The notes under the pieces were generated by a model. The model saw only the letters and a list, made by a program, of their open reading frames with translations. It searched no databases and had not been told where the DNA came from. Below, in pieces: positions 35,390 through 47,457 of a stretch of DNA of 64,000 bases. Both the position numbers and the translations under genes were made by a program. The DNA lies in NCBI GenBank assembly GCA_001632425.1, contig KV425562.1, positions 427,285 to 491,284 on the forward strand, read 5' to 3'. Positions within the stretch are counted from its first letter, which is position 1; every line of letters starts with the position of its first letter. Source of the stretch: Neolentinus lepideus HHB14362 ss-1 (Eukaryota; Basidiomycota; Agaricomycetes; Gloeophyllales; Gloeophyllaceae).

Positions 35390-38300
35390 TCAAAATCGTG
35401 CAATGTCTGATTCATCTAAGGAGATAGCATCAAAGCCTCGAAACACGGCTGCCATGCAAGCTAAGATCCAGATTCCACAGTCATACCCATTCCGCTGCAC
35501 CGGAGAGACCTGGCAAGTGATCAGTTTTTGTGGCTATCAAGTAAGGACATTCATACCATAACTGGGCGAGAAATCCATCCCTCACGATTGATGGTCATCG
35601 ATGCTAAATCAGCTAGCCGCCATATCATCTTGAAGACATCCTATATCATGAGGCATGATTGAGAGGAGGGCACGGACTTTAAACATGGTACACACCTCAG
35701 AATCATCGCGCCATGTTTCCTCATCTGCGAAGCTGTCGAAGTGGAGAATAGACTGGAATGGGAGATGAACAATTGCCAGTGTCCAATGCCCCAGACCCCC
35801 ATTACTCCCAGCACGAAAGATAGGGATGAGCCAGACCTCCCGTTCCCAATAGAGACAATGGCGTACATTTCGCCAGAGGACCTCTGATGCCACACCATTC
35901 CTTACGAGGGGTAGATGGAAAGTGGAGAAAACTGCTAAACACCAGCGGTCCTCACCGCACGCAAACTGCAAAAACAGGAGGGCGGCACAACCATTGATAC
36001 ACTCATCGTTGATAGGCACTGGTGCGTCAAGCGACCGCATGATGGCCGGCAGGAAGAGGAGTCAGCCAAAGATGTCGCATGGCGGTCGCATCCGACCATG
36101 GTTGATAGTGCGCGTGTTAGGGGGATGGTATGTCCTGAGTTCTGGGAAGCTATCCATTCGCATGTTGACCTGTAATGCATAAGATGATGGTTCACAAGTG
36201 AGGCTCAACGACATACCAGCGGCTCCCAGATCATCACCAGGCCAGTGGGCAATGCACGATCAAGGTCCCCATCATCTCCACCGTCATCATCATCATCATC
36301 GGACAAGAGGTCTGTCAAAAGACACTCGGAAGGGTCAGCTGCGACAGCATCAAGGCGATTGTCATGGTGAGCACTGCCATCCTCAAATACTATTACCTCC
36401 ATCGCCTGCAGATCAGACTCGGTCAAGATGACCTGCGGCGGCATCCACTTCAAGCCTTTCCTAGGCGCAGCTGCAGCGAGGCGTGCTGCAATCTCCACGG
36501 AGGCTGTCAGATGGTGGTCGATGACTGTTGGGGATATCAGCGGGTTGGCCCATCGTTGTCGTAGTAATCGTATACTTTGTAGGCGATGTTGCAATTCTGG
36601 AAGATACGGAGATGCTATCCAATGAGTGTTAGCTCACTAGCTTGACAAAAACAAGGATGAGACTTACCACCGGGACTCCGGATTGCCAGCTCAAGCGCGG
36701 CCAGCTCCCTGCCAAACCATCGACACATGTTATCCGCTTCGATGCTGAGGCGTCGGCGCTCCTCCAGGCATCGATCCTTCTTGAGCATTGCGCGGATGCC
36801 ACGGCGCACATTGGCATCAATAAGCCAACGAGGGCTTGGGGTGTCTGGTGAGGGCTCCAGCCAAACATCCTGTAAGAGTGATTGATCCTCCCACAGCACA
36901 CCGAGGTCAGTGGAAAGCTTTTCAGGGACAGGGATACCCCAATCAGGCTTGTGTAGACTTTCCAGGAGGTCACAATACTTGTTAAACTTCCGGATGGCCG
37001 TGAGGAGTGCAGGGCGACGCTTGGACATGGTCTTGCGTGTCCTCTGATGGAGTTTGGTGCCTACATAGATCGTCAATGACAGTGCCGGACATAAATGGAT
37101 AACAACGCACCAAGTGGATTATCCTTCCCGCCAACCGCCTGGTCAAGTCTGTCCCATTCGAGGAAGTTTGCGATGGTGCGTTTCCGGATATTGATCTTCA
37201 AATCACGGGCAAAGATAAGAGTACGGACAAAGTCGTAATTGACACCTTGAAGATGCGGAAAGGAGTCGTGGATGTTGAGGGATGCATAGAGTTGCTCGGC
37301 ACGTGACACGAGCTTCGAATGAGCATCCTTGAGCTTCGGAAAGACGTTCATGGATGTTGGCGGTGCAGCTGCCTTCATGAGATGGCCTTGCGCGGAGGCT
37401 ATGGCCTTTTCAAGGCTGTCGACCTCGGCTTGCAGTGTCAGGACCACATCAAGCTCCTTCTTAAGGCGTGCTGGGGCATCTACAAAGGGTTAACGATGGG
37501 CTACTCCAGATGTAAGCAGACGTACGGGCTCGGATCGACAACTGCGCTGCACGCTGTAGCTCCCATTGCGAGCACAGCTCCTCTATGGGCACACCACAGG
37601 CTCCTAGTTCATCTTCAGCCTCACGCGCCTGACGTTGGACGCCACGCACTAACCGGCGCTTGATATAGTCGCCTAAGTCCTCTCGCAGCTCATCGCCGAT
37701 GGCTGCCGCTTGCCGATCCACAAGCCATATGTGCCTGGATCGCTGTTCATCGGGCCATCAACTACTAATCAACGACAGAGTCAAGATGGACCATACCGCT
37801 GAGGTCCGTGTGATGGGGATAAGTTTGCGGGACTTCGACCAAAATCTCTCAGTACCTTCTCCATCCGTTAACCCAAGTCCCTCCGTCATCCGCGGGTTGT
37901 AGACAAGTTGGCATGCCCACTCATGCCCATAGGCGTGCATAACCGAAGTCGACCAGTGGAGGCGCGATACCATCTGCTCCGGGAGAAGTTTATGCTATAT
38001 ATATATATGTCATCAAGATGTCCTATCTGGAATCAGATTTCGTACACGTACCAAGTTGATGCTACGGTCGAGAACACACCCTATATCATAGAGGACACGG
38101 ATGATCGCGTTTGGTGGTAGCATGAGGAAAAGATGATATACTAGCGCGAGAGCATACTTCTGTTGCTCGCCGGGCGTATCAATGTTAGCCAGCAAAATTG
38201 GGATATCATGGCGGCATACAGCCGCCATAATCCCCATATCGTCAAAGATGTCGGCATTGGATTTCGTCTTGTGCTCATCTGCGGCCTCATGCCCATTTGC

Positions 38301-39711
38301 GCAGCTGTTCACAGCTTCGTCGGGAACTTTGGGAACATAGCTCTTGTTAGGGGGGCGCTTCCTCTGTGCATCAATGTGGGATCCCATTTCATCTACCTGT
38401 TGCTTCGAAAGGAAATATGCGGGGTCGTAGAATGCTGGGCTGTCGCCAGCACTCCGGAGGTGTCGCTGACTGAAATTACCATCAACGCAAACTTGAATGT
38501 CAAAACCACTAGACAGTATATGTCAGCAGGGGATTGCTAGATAACTCTGGGCTTACTCTGACAATGAACGCCCGAATTTCACCCCTCCAAAACAAGCGGG
38601 GCAGCGCTGCTGCAGTACCCTAGCACATTCCTCGTCAGCCCCTTCCTCTTGAGATGACTGAGCCCGAATATCCTCGCGAACGCGACTCCGTGCTTCATCC
38701 ACAAAGCGCTCAACATCCCGATCCGCGCGGCTTTGCAGCGTGTCGTACCATTGAATGGCATACCCTAGGCCACGGCAAAAGGGATCCCGGATAGGATCAC
38801 CCTAACGAGTGAGTCATCAGAGCGTGATCCATACTAAGGAGACATCGACCTACCTTTTGGTCCAAGACGTGCCATCCCCGACGGGCATAAAACGTACGCA
38901 TCGCGGCTGCAAGGGCGGTCACTGCATCCCCGGATCGCTCAAACAAAGAAAAGTAGAAATCAAGGAGGTCCACAGAGACCGCCATCCGCGGCTGGGTAGG
39001 AGATGTAGGGAAGAGGCCTATAGATACGAGAGCCTGCGGCAGGGATATACATGAGCAATGTACAATGTCACGGTTTTCGAAATCTGGATGAGGACGTCGT
39101 GTCAGGAGATACATATACCAAAGTTCAGATGACTCACAGTCCCAGAACAAGCAAAGGATACGGCTGCTTTGCTTGTAGCAAGCCTCGCTGGCACAACCAT
39201 TCGTCGGGTGATGGGAGGAAACTGGTTGCCCGCGCGTAGTCTCCCGATAGGTCCTGAGCGGTGGAATCAACGCAGGAAGTAGCTCCAGCCATCGCTGATA
39301 CAACCTGCGGCTGTCGTCGTCTGGTAATATCCGCTTCGGTAGAACCTTCGGTGACGCAGGCACTGGCTCTTCAGGAGTGTCCCCATCTGCATCTCCATCC
39401 TGCATATCAACATCCACCCAGTCCCCTGCATCACCTTGGGCCTCCGTTGTTGGTTCCACGGGCTGAGACGCGGTTGCAGAGCATTCCTCGGCTGCCCTTA
39501 GACGGGCGAGGTCTGCGAGCAGTGCCTTCTCCCGCTGGTGCCGACCGGACGAGACAACGCGCTCCTTGTCCCGCTTTGCAGGGCGTCTCCGCCGAGGACT
39601 GGTGAAGTGAGGGCCGATAGCATGGACATACGGTAAAGCTTGTCGAGACATACCGCGGGCTGGACGACGAGCGCGACGACGGGAAGGGGGGGGGGACCAG
39701 GCGCCCCCCAT
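35390..39711 (-). CDS. KDZ transposase with C-terminal Ulp1-like protease region
   Basis: Catalyses excision and insertion of the element. From ATG at 39711 the first exon holds HAIGPHFTSPRRRRPAKRD and, after a 54-base intron near 39082-39135, DIVHCSCISLPQALVSIGLF and PRMAVSVDLLDFYFSLFERS, the CxC1-type N-terminal half. Later exons give GLGYAIQWYDTLQ, CPACFGG, VCVDGNFSQRHLRSAGD, LANIDTPGEQQKYALALVYH, VLYDIGCVLDRS and YGHEWACQLVYNPRM then LTDGEGTERFW, the likely RNase H-fold acidic residues. After coiled-coil and Asp-rich stretches comes a C48/Ulp1-like region: YWEREVWLIPIF, GHWTLAIVHL (His), HFDSFAD (Asp) and NGYDCGIWILACM (Cys), ending at 35390. A frame TGA at 36062-36064 must be removed by an intron or is a nonsense mutation. 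An in-frame non-ATG extension exists upstream of 39711. Confidence 0.85.
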
Positions 39712-39774
39712 ACCGAACAAACCATTGATGGCCAGATGACGCGCGATATCGGGGAGACAGCTGAGAGGGAGCGC

Positions 39775-40006
39775 GGCGGGAGAGCAGACCAAAGATCGGC
39801 GGAATCGTCAGATGAGTTGGGGAGGATGCTTTGGACGTCGCGCGAGCTGCGGGAGATACGGCCGGAACAATACTAAATTAGGTAGCATCTATATTTGGAT
39901 TGAATAGAGAGCATCGGCCCAGATGCCGTCTGTCTAGCCCATTACCTCCTACACATTTATGGACTGTCTAGGTTATGATGTCATCAAATCGGTCCTGCCT
40001 AAGGTG
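39775..40006 (-). repeat. Right terminal inverted repeat of KDZ element
   Basis: Reverse complement of 28945-29176. It ends CGGTCCTGCCTAAGGTG at 40006, directly before the 8 bp duplication. Confidence 0.88.
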
Positions 40007-40014
40007 GACAGAAC
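40007..40014. repeat. Target site duplication, right copy (GACAGAAC)
   Basis: Identical to 28937-28944. It lies 128 bases before the start codon of esterase copy 2. Confidence 0.88.
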
Positions 40015-40142
40015 AGTATGTATGTAGGAGAGTCGAGATACCAGGTTCATGATTCCCACGGTTTCCCGAGAAGAAGATCTGACTTTATTGTGCGATCTAT
40101 ATAACCTATACATAGTACTATGTACCTACTTACCGATGGACC

Positions 40143-41617
40143 ATGATGTTGGACTCAGACACACCTGCCCATGTTGTCCTAACACTGCCTTACAAAGTGA
40201 TTAATGACCGCCAGATCCTCGTGGATCTCTACATCCCCTCGTGCACCTCAGATAATAATATCCAATCCCATCTCGCCTCTGTGGTTTATTTCCACGGTGG
40301 CGGCCTGACTGTTGGGAACCGGACGTCCTGGTTCCCTCACTGGCTGCAAAGTTAGTCGACCTGTCTCTCATGATGGTGCTCTCTTCCTGGAGTGCTGTAG
40401 AACCTTGCATCTATAGGATTGTCAAGTCCGTGACTCTCCAGTCCATCGATCAAGGCTCTACAGCTCCGTCAGCTCAATGTCGGTCGACTGGAAGTTATCT
40501 AAGTCCTTTGTACTGACTATTACCTCTCAGGACGCCTCAACAGAGCCGGGATTGTCTTCATATCTGCAGACTATCAGCTCATTCCTCCGGCAGCTGGACA
40601 CGACATCATTTCCGATATAATTGATTTATTCGCCTTTCTGTCGACTAGCGTTAATGAGCTGATACGCCAGAATTATCTCAGAACTTCTAGTACGTTACAT
40701 AAAACACACACGGTCTACCGTCAGCTAATCATGATTTAGTGGTAGTTCAGTTGGATCCAGATGCCATTGCTGTCGCGGGTACCAGCTCAGGTGGCTTATG
40801 CGCCTACTTAGCAGCTATGCACGCTTCGCCAAAGCCTAAAGCCCTTCTGTCGATGTACAGTATGGGTGGCGACTTCTTCGTGAGTAAGCAAAGTAATTTT
40901 GAACGTTGCGTGTTTTCGGATTGTTGTCCTTCGGCGTGAACCCAAATATTTAACGGAAACATTCGGTAGAACCCTCACTATCTAACCGTCAAAACTGAAC
41001 CTTTCTTTCGTGGAAGAGAGATACTGGACCCGGCCTCTTTTGCCCAGTTTCTGTACCCTAAGACACAACCCGGAGGTTCGCCCTCAGGAAGTCCTACTGA
41101 AGAGAATACAGAGACCGTGATCAGCGACTTTCCCTTGGCATATCACCCATCCACGTCTCCTACCCCCGGCTATCCTGCAAATCCGCGTATGCAATTAACA
41201 CGACTGTATCTGCAGCTGGGTGTCTGGCTCGACTACTATACGGGACGCCATAATCCGAGTCTCAGCCTTCAATTGCGCAACATCCTGGAAACTACGACTG
41301 ACGATGACGATGATATGCGGAAGCGGATGAAAGCTTTGATACCTGACGAGGATCTGTGTCTGTTTCCCCAGCTCCATTCTGGCCTACAGGAATGGCCGCC
41401 GACACTACTCATCCATGGGAAATCGGACACAGCCGTAAAGATCGAAGAGTCTCTCCGGTTGTACGCGATCCTCCAAGAAGCTGGGGTTGATGTGACCATG
41501 AAGGCCGTGGACGGTCAGGAGCATTCGTTTGATTATCAGAAGGATGCCGAAGAGACGTTTGGATCTGCCATATTTGACGAGGCTGTTGATTTTTTGGTCA
41601 GATACTTAAATCCATAG
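40143..41617 (+). CDS. HGGG-type alpha/beta hydrolase (esterase), copy 2
   Basis: Paralogue of the gene at 26295 with the same exon order and the same catalytic elements: SVVYFHGGGLTVGNR, GIVFISADYQLIPPAA, nucleophile AVAGTSSGGLCAY, acid IHGKSDTAVK and His DGQEHSFDYQ, ending VRYLNP. The ATG at 40143 (MMLDSDTP) gives a length like copy 1, and a second ATG lies immediately after. The triad and frame look intact. Its upstream region is now only 128 bases of original sequence before the target duplication, then the transposon end, so any promoter elements further up were displaced by 11 kb. Introns follow HWLQ, RTS and GGDFF. Confidence 0.86.
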
Positions 41618-41888
41618 GACTATGGACGTACTGTTTTCTTCTAAAGGACAGATGACATCCTGCACTCATATTTGTAGACTATAAACGGGGCTGTACTGTG
41701 CAAGGAACCCGGGTTTCGACCAGCGATGCAGCTCCTCTTAGCCTTTATGTTTCTGTGAGAAATGATTACGATCTGACTGGGATCATATTAAAGAACGAGT
41801 GTTGGGGTCAAGCAAAGTGTAGAGCCAATAATACAACAGCAGATAGCGGACGATTATAGATACACAAACAGAAGTACAGCCTGTATCG

Positions 41889-44800
41889 TTACCGGTTAAG
41901 CCGCCACATCCCATCTTTCGCGACAACCATACCCTCCCTTCTGGCAGCCTCCATGAACATGCCGAGCTGCTCGATATTGCGGTCATAACCCGGGGCAAAC
42001 TTGAGCATATTTTGTATCCGGTCCAGGGGGAGAGCGCCAAGGTTTGTGAGCATGCCTTCGATGAACTGTAATATTTTTTGTCGTCGTTAGCTACATCTAC
42101 ATCTCTTTGATGATGTAATATGGACTCACTCTCCAAAATACACGCATCTGCTCGGCTTGTTGTTGCTGTGCAGTCTGGACGCCCGGAAGCTCGTCCATCG
42201 CAGCTGCGGGATGGAATGAGCATTTTCTTGTGGTCATGCGTATGTAGCAACGTACCTGATCGAGATGCTCCGGGATCTGCAGACGCTTCCTCGGCAACCT
42301 CGAGTAATTTGTAGTGATCAGTCTCCTCTTCTTTGAGGATGCCGAGATCGACTAAGACAAGTAGCCCTTTCATGACCGAAGGCCTATCAATACGTCCCAT
42401 CTGGGCTATCAGCTCGTCCACACTCCAGCGGTCTAGGATGTATTCCCTTAGCTGAGAAAGAAGTGCGATCGAGGATAGGAAACTCACCTCTCTCGGAGAA
42501 CAACTCGACCATCGCCGCCGACACAGGCGGGACGTCGACTTCGAGAGTACGGTCCTGCAGCTCTACCTCGATCTTCACTGAGCCCATGTGGGACAGCCAG
42601 ACCAGCTTCTTATCGGGTTTGAACGCGGTATACTCTCGAGAGTAATCTTCTTGAATTCTATTTATTGCATATGATCAACTTCAGTGCTAGAAGAGATGCA
42701 CCAACTGCAAGACAAAACGTACGCCCGTAATCTTTGTGGCAATATGAAAGTCCCGGTCTGTAAAGTGGGCCAGAAATGCCGTGATATGATAACCGGATGC
42801 AAAAGAGACTGTCCGGGCGGGTGTTGTGGTAAGTGAGTAACAGCGGTGGAATGAGGAATAAGTGAACTTACAGGCTTCTGTGACTGCACATGCTGGTCGG
42901 TCCGCCTAGAATCTGTCATATCGCGCAACATGACTTCGCATACTTGCAGTGCCGCCTCCCCGAATCGTACTTTCAATATTTCGATATTTCGGCGCTGTGG
43001 AGAATGCCGAAGAGCGTCAGATACACTGTAAGACACCCATCCAAAGTATCGCACCTCCTTCTCGTAGTTTCCATCCTTTACGTTAAGCAGCCGCTGCGCA
43101 AGCAGCACTTGCAGCTCCTTGACGAACAGGTCCTTCGACTCGTATATACTGACGAGGGTGCTGATGATGTCTCCTGGTTTATTTGTACGGAAATCTGTTC
43201 CCTTCATCAGCCCTTATACTGATCAGGCCAGGAGCACCAAAGAATACTCACCTGGCCCAGCATCGATGGGCTCCGGCTCCCATGTGGAATCGGTATAATC
43301 TTCCACGTCCCTGGATGCCAGTGGAACCAACGGGTCGTTATCGTCCACCAACGACGTTCCGTTCTCGCTGTCCCCAACAAGGTCAGAAACAATGCACCTG
43401 ATTGTGTCTGGGCGGTCACTGCGAGCAAATCACACTAGACCTTCAGGAGATTGGGAGAGGGGGCGAAGGAGGGAGCGCACCGCAAGTACCGCCGGATCGG
43501 ATCCGCGACCTTGTACAGCAGCACGCCTGGCGGGTCAATGACGCGCAAACATTTGATGATGGAGACATATTGTGCGAGGATATCTTTGGTGTCTGCGCCT
43601 GGATGGAGAAGACGCTTCTTGTTTCTGCAAGAACTATGAGTCAAAAGGGCGTGTAATGGAGGGCGGACTTACGCTTTCCGCAGACTGGCCACCAAGATGG
43701 AACGCTGGTCTACGCGATGTAGGCACTCCTGTGAAAGAGAAAAAATCAGTCTGATGGAAATAACTTTGACGGGGAGCTAGGACCTTCAAATCTTCCAAAG
43801 CTGGTTTTGAATCAGGGAAATCGATGATAATGTCAAAGATTTCTGACGTCCTAGCAGTAAAGAAAGAATGTGTCAATTATGCGTGTATCGCTGCTATCCA
43901 GAATACTGTACCGTAAGTCACACAGGACCTTGCATATGTGGTAATCAAATCGGGATTTAACTCCAGACATCATCTTCGTAGCCTCATTCACTAAGTCAAT
44001 CAAAGAGACATTTTGTGAGTTCCAGAAACCAAGGAGTCGGATTTAACCTACAGTCCTTAGCCCCCCGCGCATATGGTAGACGCATCCACGGCAGCATCCT
44101 GGAATCCATCCATAGGCGTACATCCGCGAGCATCCTCTCTGACCACTGGCCTGCGCACACCTCCCTAATATAGTCCTCGATATGCTCGTAGCAGACACTG
44201 GCGATCAGCGACTCGTATCGCTCCACGAGACCCAAAGCGAAGAATGAGTCCCAGACGAACGTGTCGGGTGAGGGGGAGTCTGACATGTCGTCGTAAGAGA
44301 TGGGGAGGGTAGATGAAACGAGGGCTTTGAACCCCCTCGAGAAGGAGGGAGGGAGGATGGAATAGATGTGGGTGTGGAAGGCAACGGTGAAGTGGTCGGT
44401 GACGATGTGTCCTAGGCTTGTCGATAGTTCGTTCTGATCGTCAGCGCGCCAGATGCTGGGCAGAGATGAGAACTCATACTCGGCTAGGGGGTGCCAGGCG
44501 TTGAACCAGTCCACCAATCGGTACACCAATTCCGCGATTACTTGAGGATCGTCGGTTTCCTTGACCAGGGGGCGGCATGAATCTCGACGAAGTAAACAAA
44601 AGCCAGACATCGTACCTCGTACCTGCTCATATACTCGCCCACCTCTTGCTTAATCAAATATTCCTGTTGATGCATGTCGTCTAGTTACTGTCAGATCTCA
44701 ACGACGGCATTCAGTGACAGGGCAGGAGCGAACCTAGGAAATTCTCCAGGACAGTGTATAGCAGTTTCGTGTGTGCAAGCATATCGAAAGCTGCTTTGAT

Positions 44801-45103
44801 CTCATGGGCGTCTAAAGGCAGGCGTCAGCGAACTGGATCTGAATGTGCTTGACGGAATGGGACGCACTGTATCTCGGCCGTGGCTCTGACAAGGGCCGTG
44901 GTCGAAGGAAATCAGAGGCTATCCTCCATGCCTGGATGGGCATTCAGATCAGCACAAGTACCCAGAATACCGACCATGCTATTGACCTCGCTAATGGTCA
45001 TAAGACCTGAAATACCAGGTTCGCCGCGATTGAGATTCTTAAATGCCTCCTGCCATTTCTCCTCAACGAACGATTGCACCGCCGGTGTGGCCATGGTAGT
45101 CAT
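41889..45103 (-). CDS. APC2: Anaphase-promoting complex subunit 2 (cullin homologue)
   Basis: The cullin-like scaffold that, with the RING subunit APC11, forms the catalytic core of the APC/C ubiquitin ligase and drives exit from mitosis. ATG at 45103 starts MTTMATPAVQSFVEEKW. Following exons give DWFNAWHPLAEYEF, HTHIYSILPPSFSRGF, LLHPGADTKDILAQYVSIIK with RVIDPPGVLLYKVADPIRRYL, then the cullin-homology region: IISTLVSIYESKDLFVKELQ with LLAQRLLNV, EILKVRFGEAALQVCEVMLRD, and MGSVKIEVELQDRTLEVDVP. The C-terminal winged-helix part reads LIAQMGRIDRPSVMKGLLVL and MVVAKDGMWRLNR before the stop at 41889. About twelve short introns are present. Motif order and length agree with a full APC2. Confidence 0.87.
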
Positions 45104-45814
45104 CTCATTAGCGACTCTGGAAGCAGGCTACAGTCTTCCTCGGAAAGTATGATTCTAACGGTAGCCAGGGACGTTTACTTAGAGGTTATAAAGTGTTGAG
45201 TGTGGCGGCGCGTCGCGCGTATTCCTAGGACCCCGGAATGGGTCTATCCTGGGTCCCATTTGTTGCGGCCACTCTGCGCTCCAAGTGGCAGGATGGAGCC
45301 ATTAGTATTAATATGTACACTAGACTCATACTTCTACTGATTGCGCTGCGACTTTGGAATCATGGTCAATGCATGAATGAGTGGAGGTCGCCCGTAACGG
45401 CTCTCGGGTTGTGCAATTGAGCACGCGTTTCGAGGCTTACTTGAAAACCAAATGGTTGCCGATCCTCGAACTGCACAGCGATGACTCTCCGGGCACCAGA
45501 CAATGCATACAGCAAATGCAGCTAGTCGAGAAAAAGTGCAGGCAAACGATAGTTGGTGTTTGGCCTTGCGAGGCGGCGATTAGGTCTGGATGTCGACGGC
45601 GGTATTGAAGCGGTGTAGCCTGAATAGATCCGACAGGGACAGTATAGAAAAGAGAAGGTGGCAGACATTCTGTACTTGCTATCGGAACAGTCAGTGTCTT
45701 TGCGTCGCAGTCGTAGGTCTTGTCCGAAGTAAATGATACAATGCTACATACAATATAGGCAAGGCAAGGCAAGGCATGTGGTGTTCGTCACACGCAAGGT
45801 CAATGTCATTCGTT
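45104..45814. other. Intergenic, APC2 upstream region
   Basis: About 710 bases between the APC2 start and the DHHC gene stop. The frames here do not look coding. A GGCGCGTCGCGCG stretch near 45207 lies about 100 bases upstream of the APC2 ATG; it resembles a cell-cycle box but such motifs are common in this window. Confidence 0.4.
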
Positions 45815-47279
45815 CTAGGTATTCTTGTCGATTTTGACTAACTCGGTTGCTAGCCGCACCAACATCTCGTCCGCGCGCGGATTTCGAGGGAAAGACCTCC
45901 CATCTCCCCGGCTACAGAGAGCAGTGGGTAGTCAGTATTCCCCAGGCAGTAAGAGTAATTAAGTAGGCCATGGGGACAATATCCTCAGCCCACGAGAACC
46001 TGAACTCACCTCCCACCGCCGCATGCTAATCGATACAGCCAACCCCACTTTCTACTCCACCCAAATCCTTGGGCCCAGTTCTTGCGCCAACCTATATCGT
46101 ATAAGCGTATGTACCCATGGGCTGCTTTGATGAGGCTACGCTGTCGGAAGGACAATTCGTCTTCGTGAGGAGGATTTGATAGTTTCTGGCCGTCGTCCGA
46201 TGGAGGAAGCGGGGGAAGATATCGGAGGAGGAGGAAAGGGGACAGATTCTCGAGAGTCGTTTGATTCGTTCTAGGTGCGAGATTGAAGCTTAGCAGTCGC
46301 TGGAACGATGGCAGAGCTGCTAGAGCTTACGATATAAGGTAAATATGGTAAACGAGGAAAGATCCTATGACGAAAGAGAACACGAAGCCTTCCGCGAACA
46401 GGAATAGCATGTGCAGAGGCGTTCTGTCATCCTGCAAGGTTGTAAGGCATGTAGCAAGGACTCAAAGGGTGATAAAGAATTGCGATTACCATCTCAAAAG
46501 GGTTTGTGAATGCATACCAAAGAGCTGATCCAGACATACATGTAACATACGCCGAGAGGAGAGTTATTGATGTAAGGAAGTGCATGAAAGCTGGGTGCGT
46601 TCGGTGGCCCTAGTGTCCTCTTTAATCACGATTCAATATGAATGATAGAATATAACATACGATACACTTATTGGCCATCCAAGCGCAATGATGGTCTACC
46701 GCCATTAGGCTCAGTCGGGAAGATGAACGTACTGTCTTACCCATTTTCAGGACGCATCGACCGCACTGAGAGCAGTGATGTGCTCGTTCTGGTCTAGAAG
46801 ACTGACATTTGCGACACCATCGGCCGGGACCTAACGACTGGTCTTGGCCACCCATGAGAGCTTCCGTTAGGGAAATGTCCGCATCCTCGTCGTTTTGCCC
46901 ACTACCCTGGTCCTCCAGAGTGGCGGGGCCAGGGTCTCGGGCAATACAGACGATGAGCGAAGAAAACGCGAGGAACGTGAGGAGGTAGATGCATGAAAGG
47001 TGTATTATGAATCGTAACGGTGAGTTTAGTGTCTTCAGGTGGTGATTGACGAGGACGATTAGAACGGAAGGATGCGGAGACAATATGAACGATACAGCAA
47101 CTAGAAAGCTTCATTAGTAGGGTCATGGAAAGAAACTACGGGTGTTTCTGCTCACGACAAAGAGGTATATAATGATAGAAACGTTTGACGGGTCTTTCAT
47201 CTTCATCATCCGAGACTGGAGAGAGGGGGTTACTGCGCAGCGGCAGCTCCAGCGTGACTAGAGGTGTCGTACGGTGCAT
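45815..47279 (-). CDS. DHHC-type palmitoyltransferase
   Basis: A multi-pass membrane enzyme that attaches palmitate to cysteines of target proteins in Golgi, vacuole or plasma membrane. The first ATG in frame is at 47279 ([14 protein letters not shown]). Two membrane segments follow (one is [22 protein letters not shown]), then DPGPA, the Cys-rich domain [20 protein letters not shown] and RCVLKM, and after an intron the active site [20 protein letters not shown]. Two more membrane segments come next, and the TTxE motif appears as NQTTLENLS. It ends [11 protein letters not shown] at 45815. The GHRTxPAF continuation after the active site resembles fungal Pfa3 (Vac8 palmitoylation), a tentative suggestion. 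Upstream bases encode no further ATG. Confidence 0.88.
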
Positions 47280-47457
47280 CGCCACGGCAATGGACAAAGT
47301 AAAGATTCTAAAGCAAGGAGAACATAAAGGCCAGTCGTGCAAGTCTGATCCGTCGTAAAGCGGCACTTAGGAGAGTGGGAGAGTCCGTTGGCGGGCGAAA
47401 TCCGGATTTCTTTTCATTACTGCGCCACCATCTCTGCGTACTCAACACAAGCTTGAC
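47280..47457. promoter_or_regulatory. Divergent promoter between DHHC gene and F-box-like gene
   Basis: 178 bases between two outward-facing start codons, so both core promoters are expected here. There is no clear TATA box. Inferred from arrangement. Confidence 0.4.

Larger units (their letters stand above)
28945..40006. mobile_element. KDZ-type DNA transposon, 11,062 bp, apparently complete ends
   Basis: Both ends carry inverted repeats starting CACCTTAGGCAGGACCG, collinear for 232 bases (28945-29176 and 39775-40006) with no mismatch that I could find by eye. The flanks are exact 8 bp direct repeats (GACAGAAC). Inside are a CxC1-type KDZ transposase (35390-39711, minus), a large accessory gene (30001-33937, minus) and a shorter plus-strand gene (about 34651-35319). 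I found no TET/JBP dioxygenase gene, which some KDZ elements carry. Identical ends and duplications point to a recent insertion. Whether it is still active depends on an in-frame stop or intron in the transposase near 36063. Confidence 0.9.

Noticed and set aside
39712..39792. Extending the transposase N-terminus to 39792
   Set aside because: That frame opens with TTG, not ATG, and the extension lies in the terminal inverted repeat, which is also present in non-coding form at the other end.
45437..45772. 111-codon Cys-rich minus-strand frame between APC2 and the DHHC gene
   Set aside because: Scattered cysteines match no zinc or secreted Cys pattern, and there is no supporting start context or homology that I can recognise.
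47280..47366. Extending the DHHC protein upstream to 47366
   Set aside because: The frame begins with GTG; the first ATG in frame is at 47279, giving a normal N-terminus.
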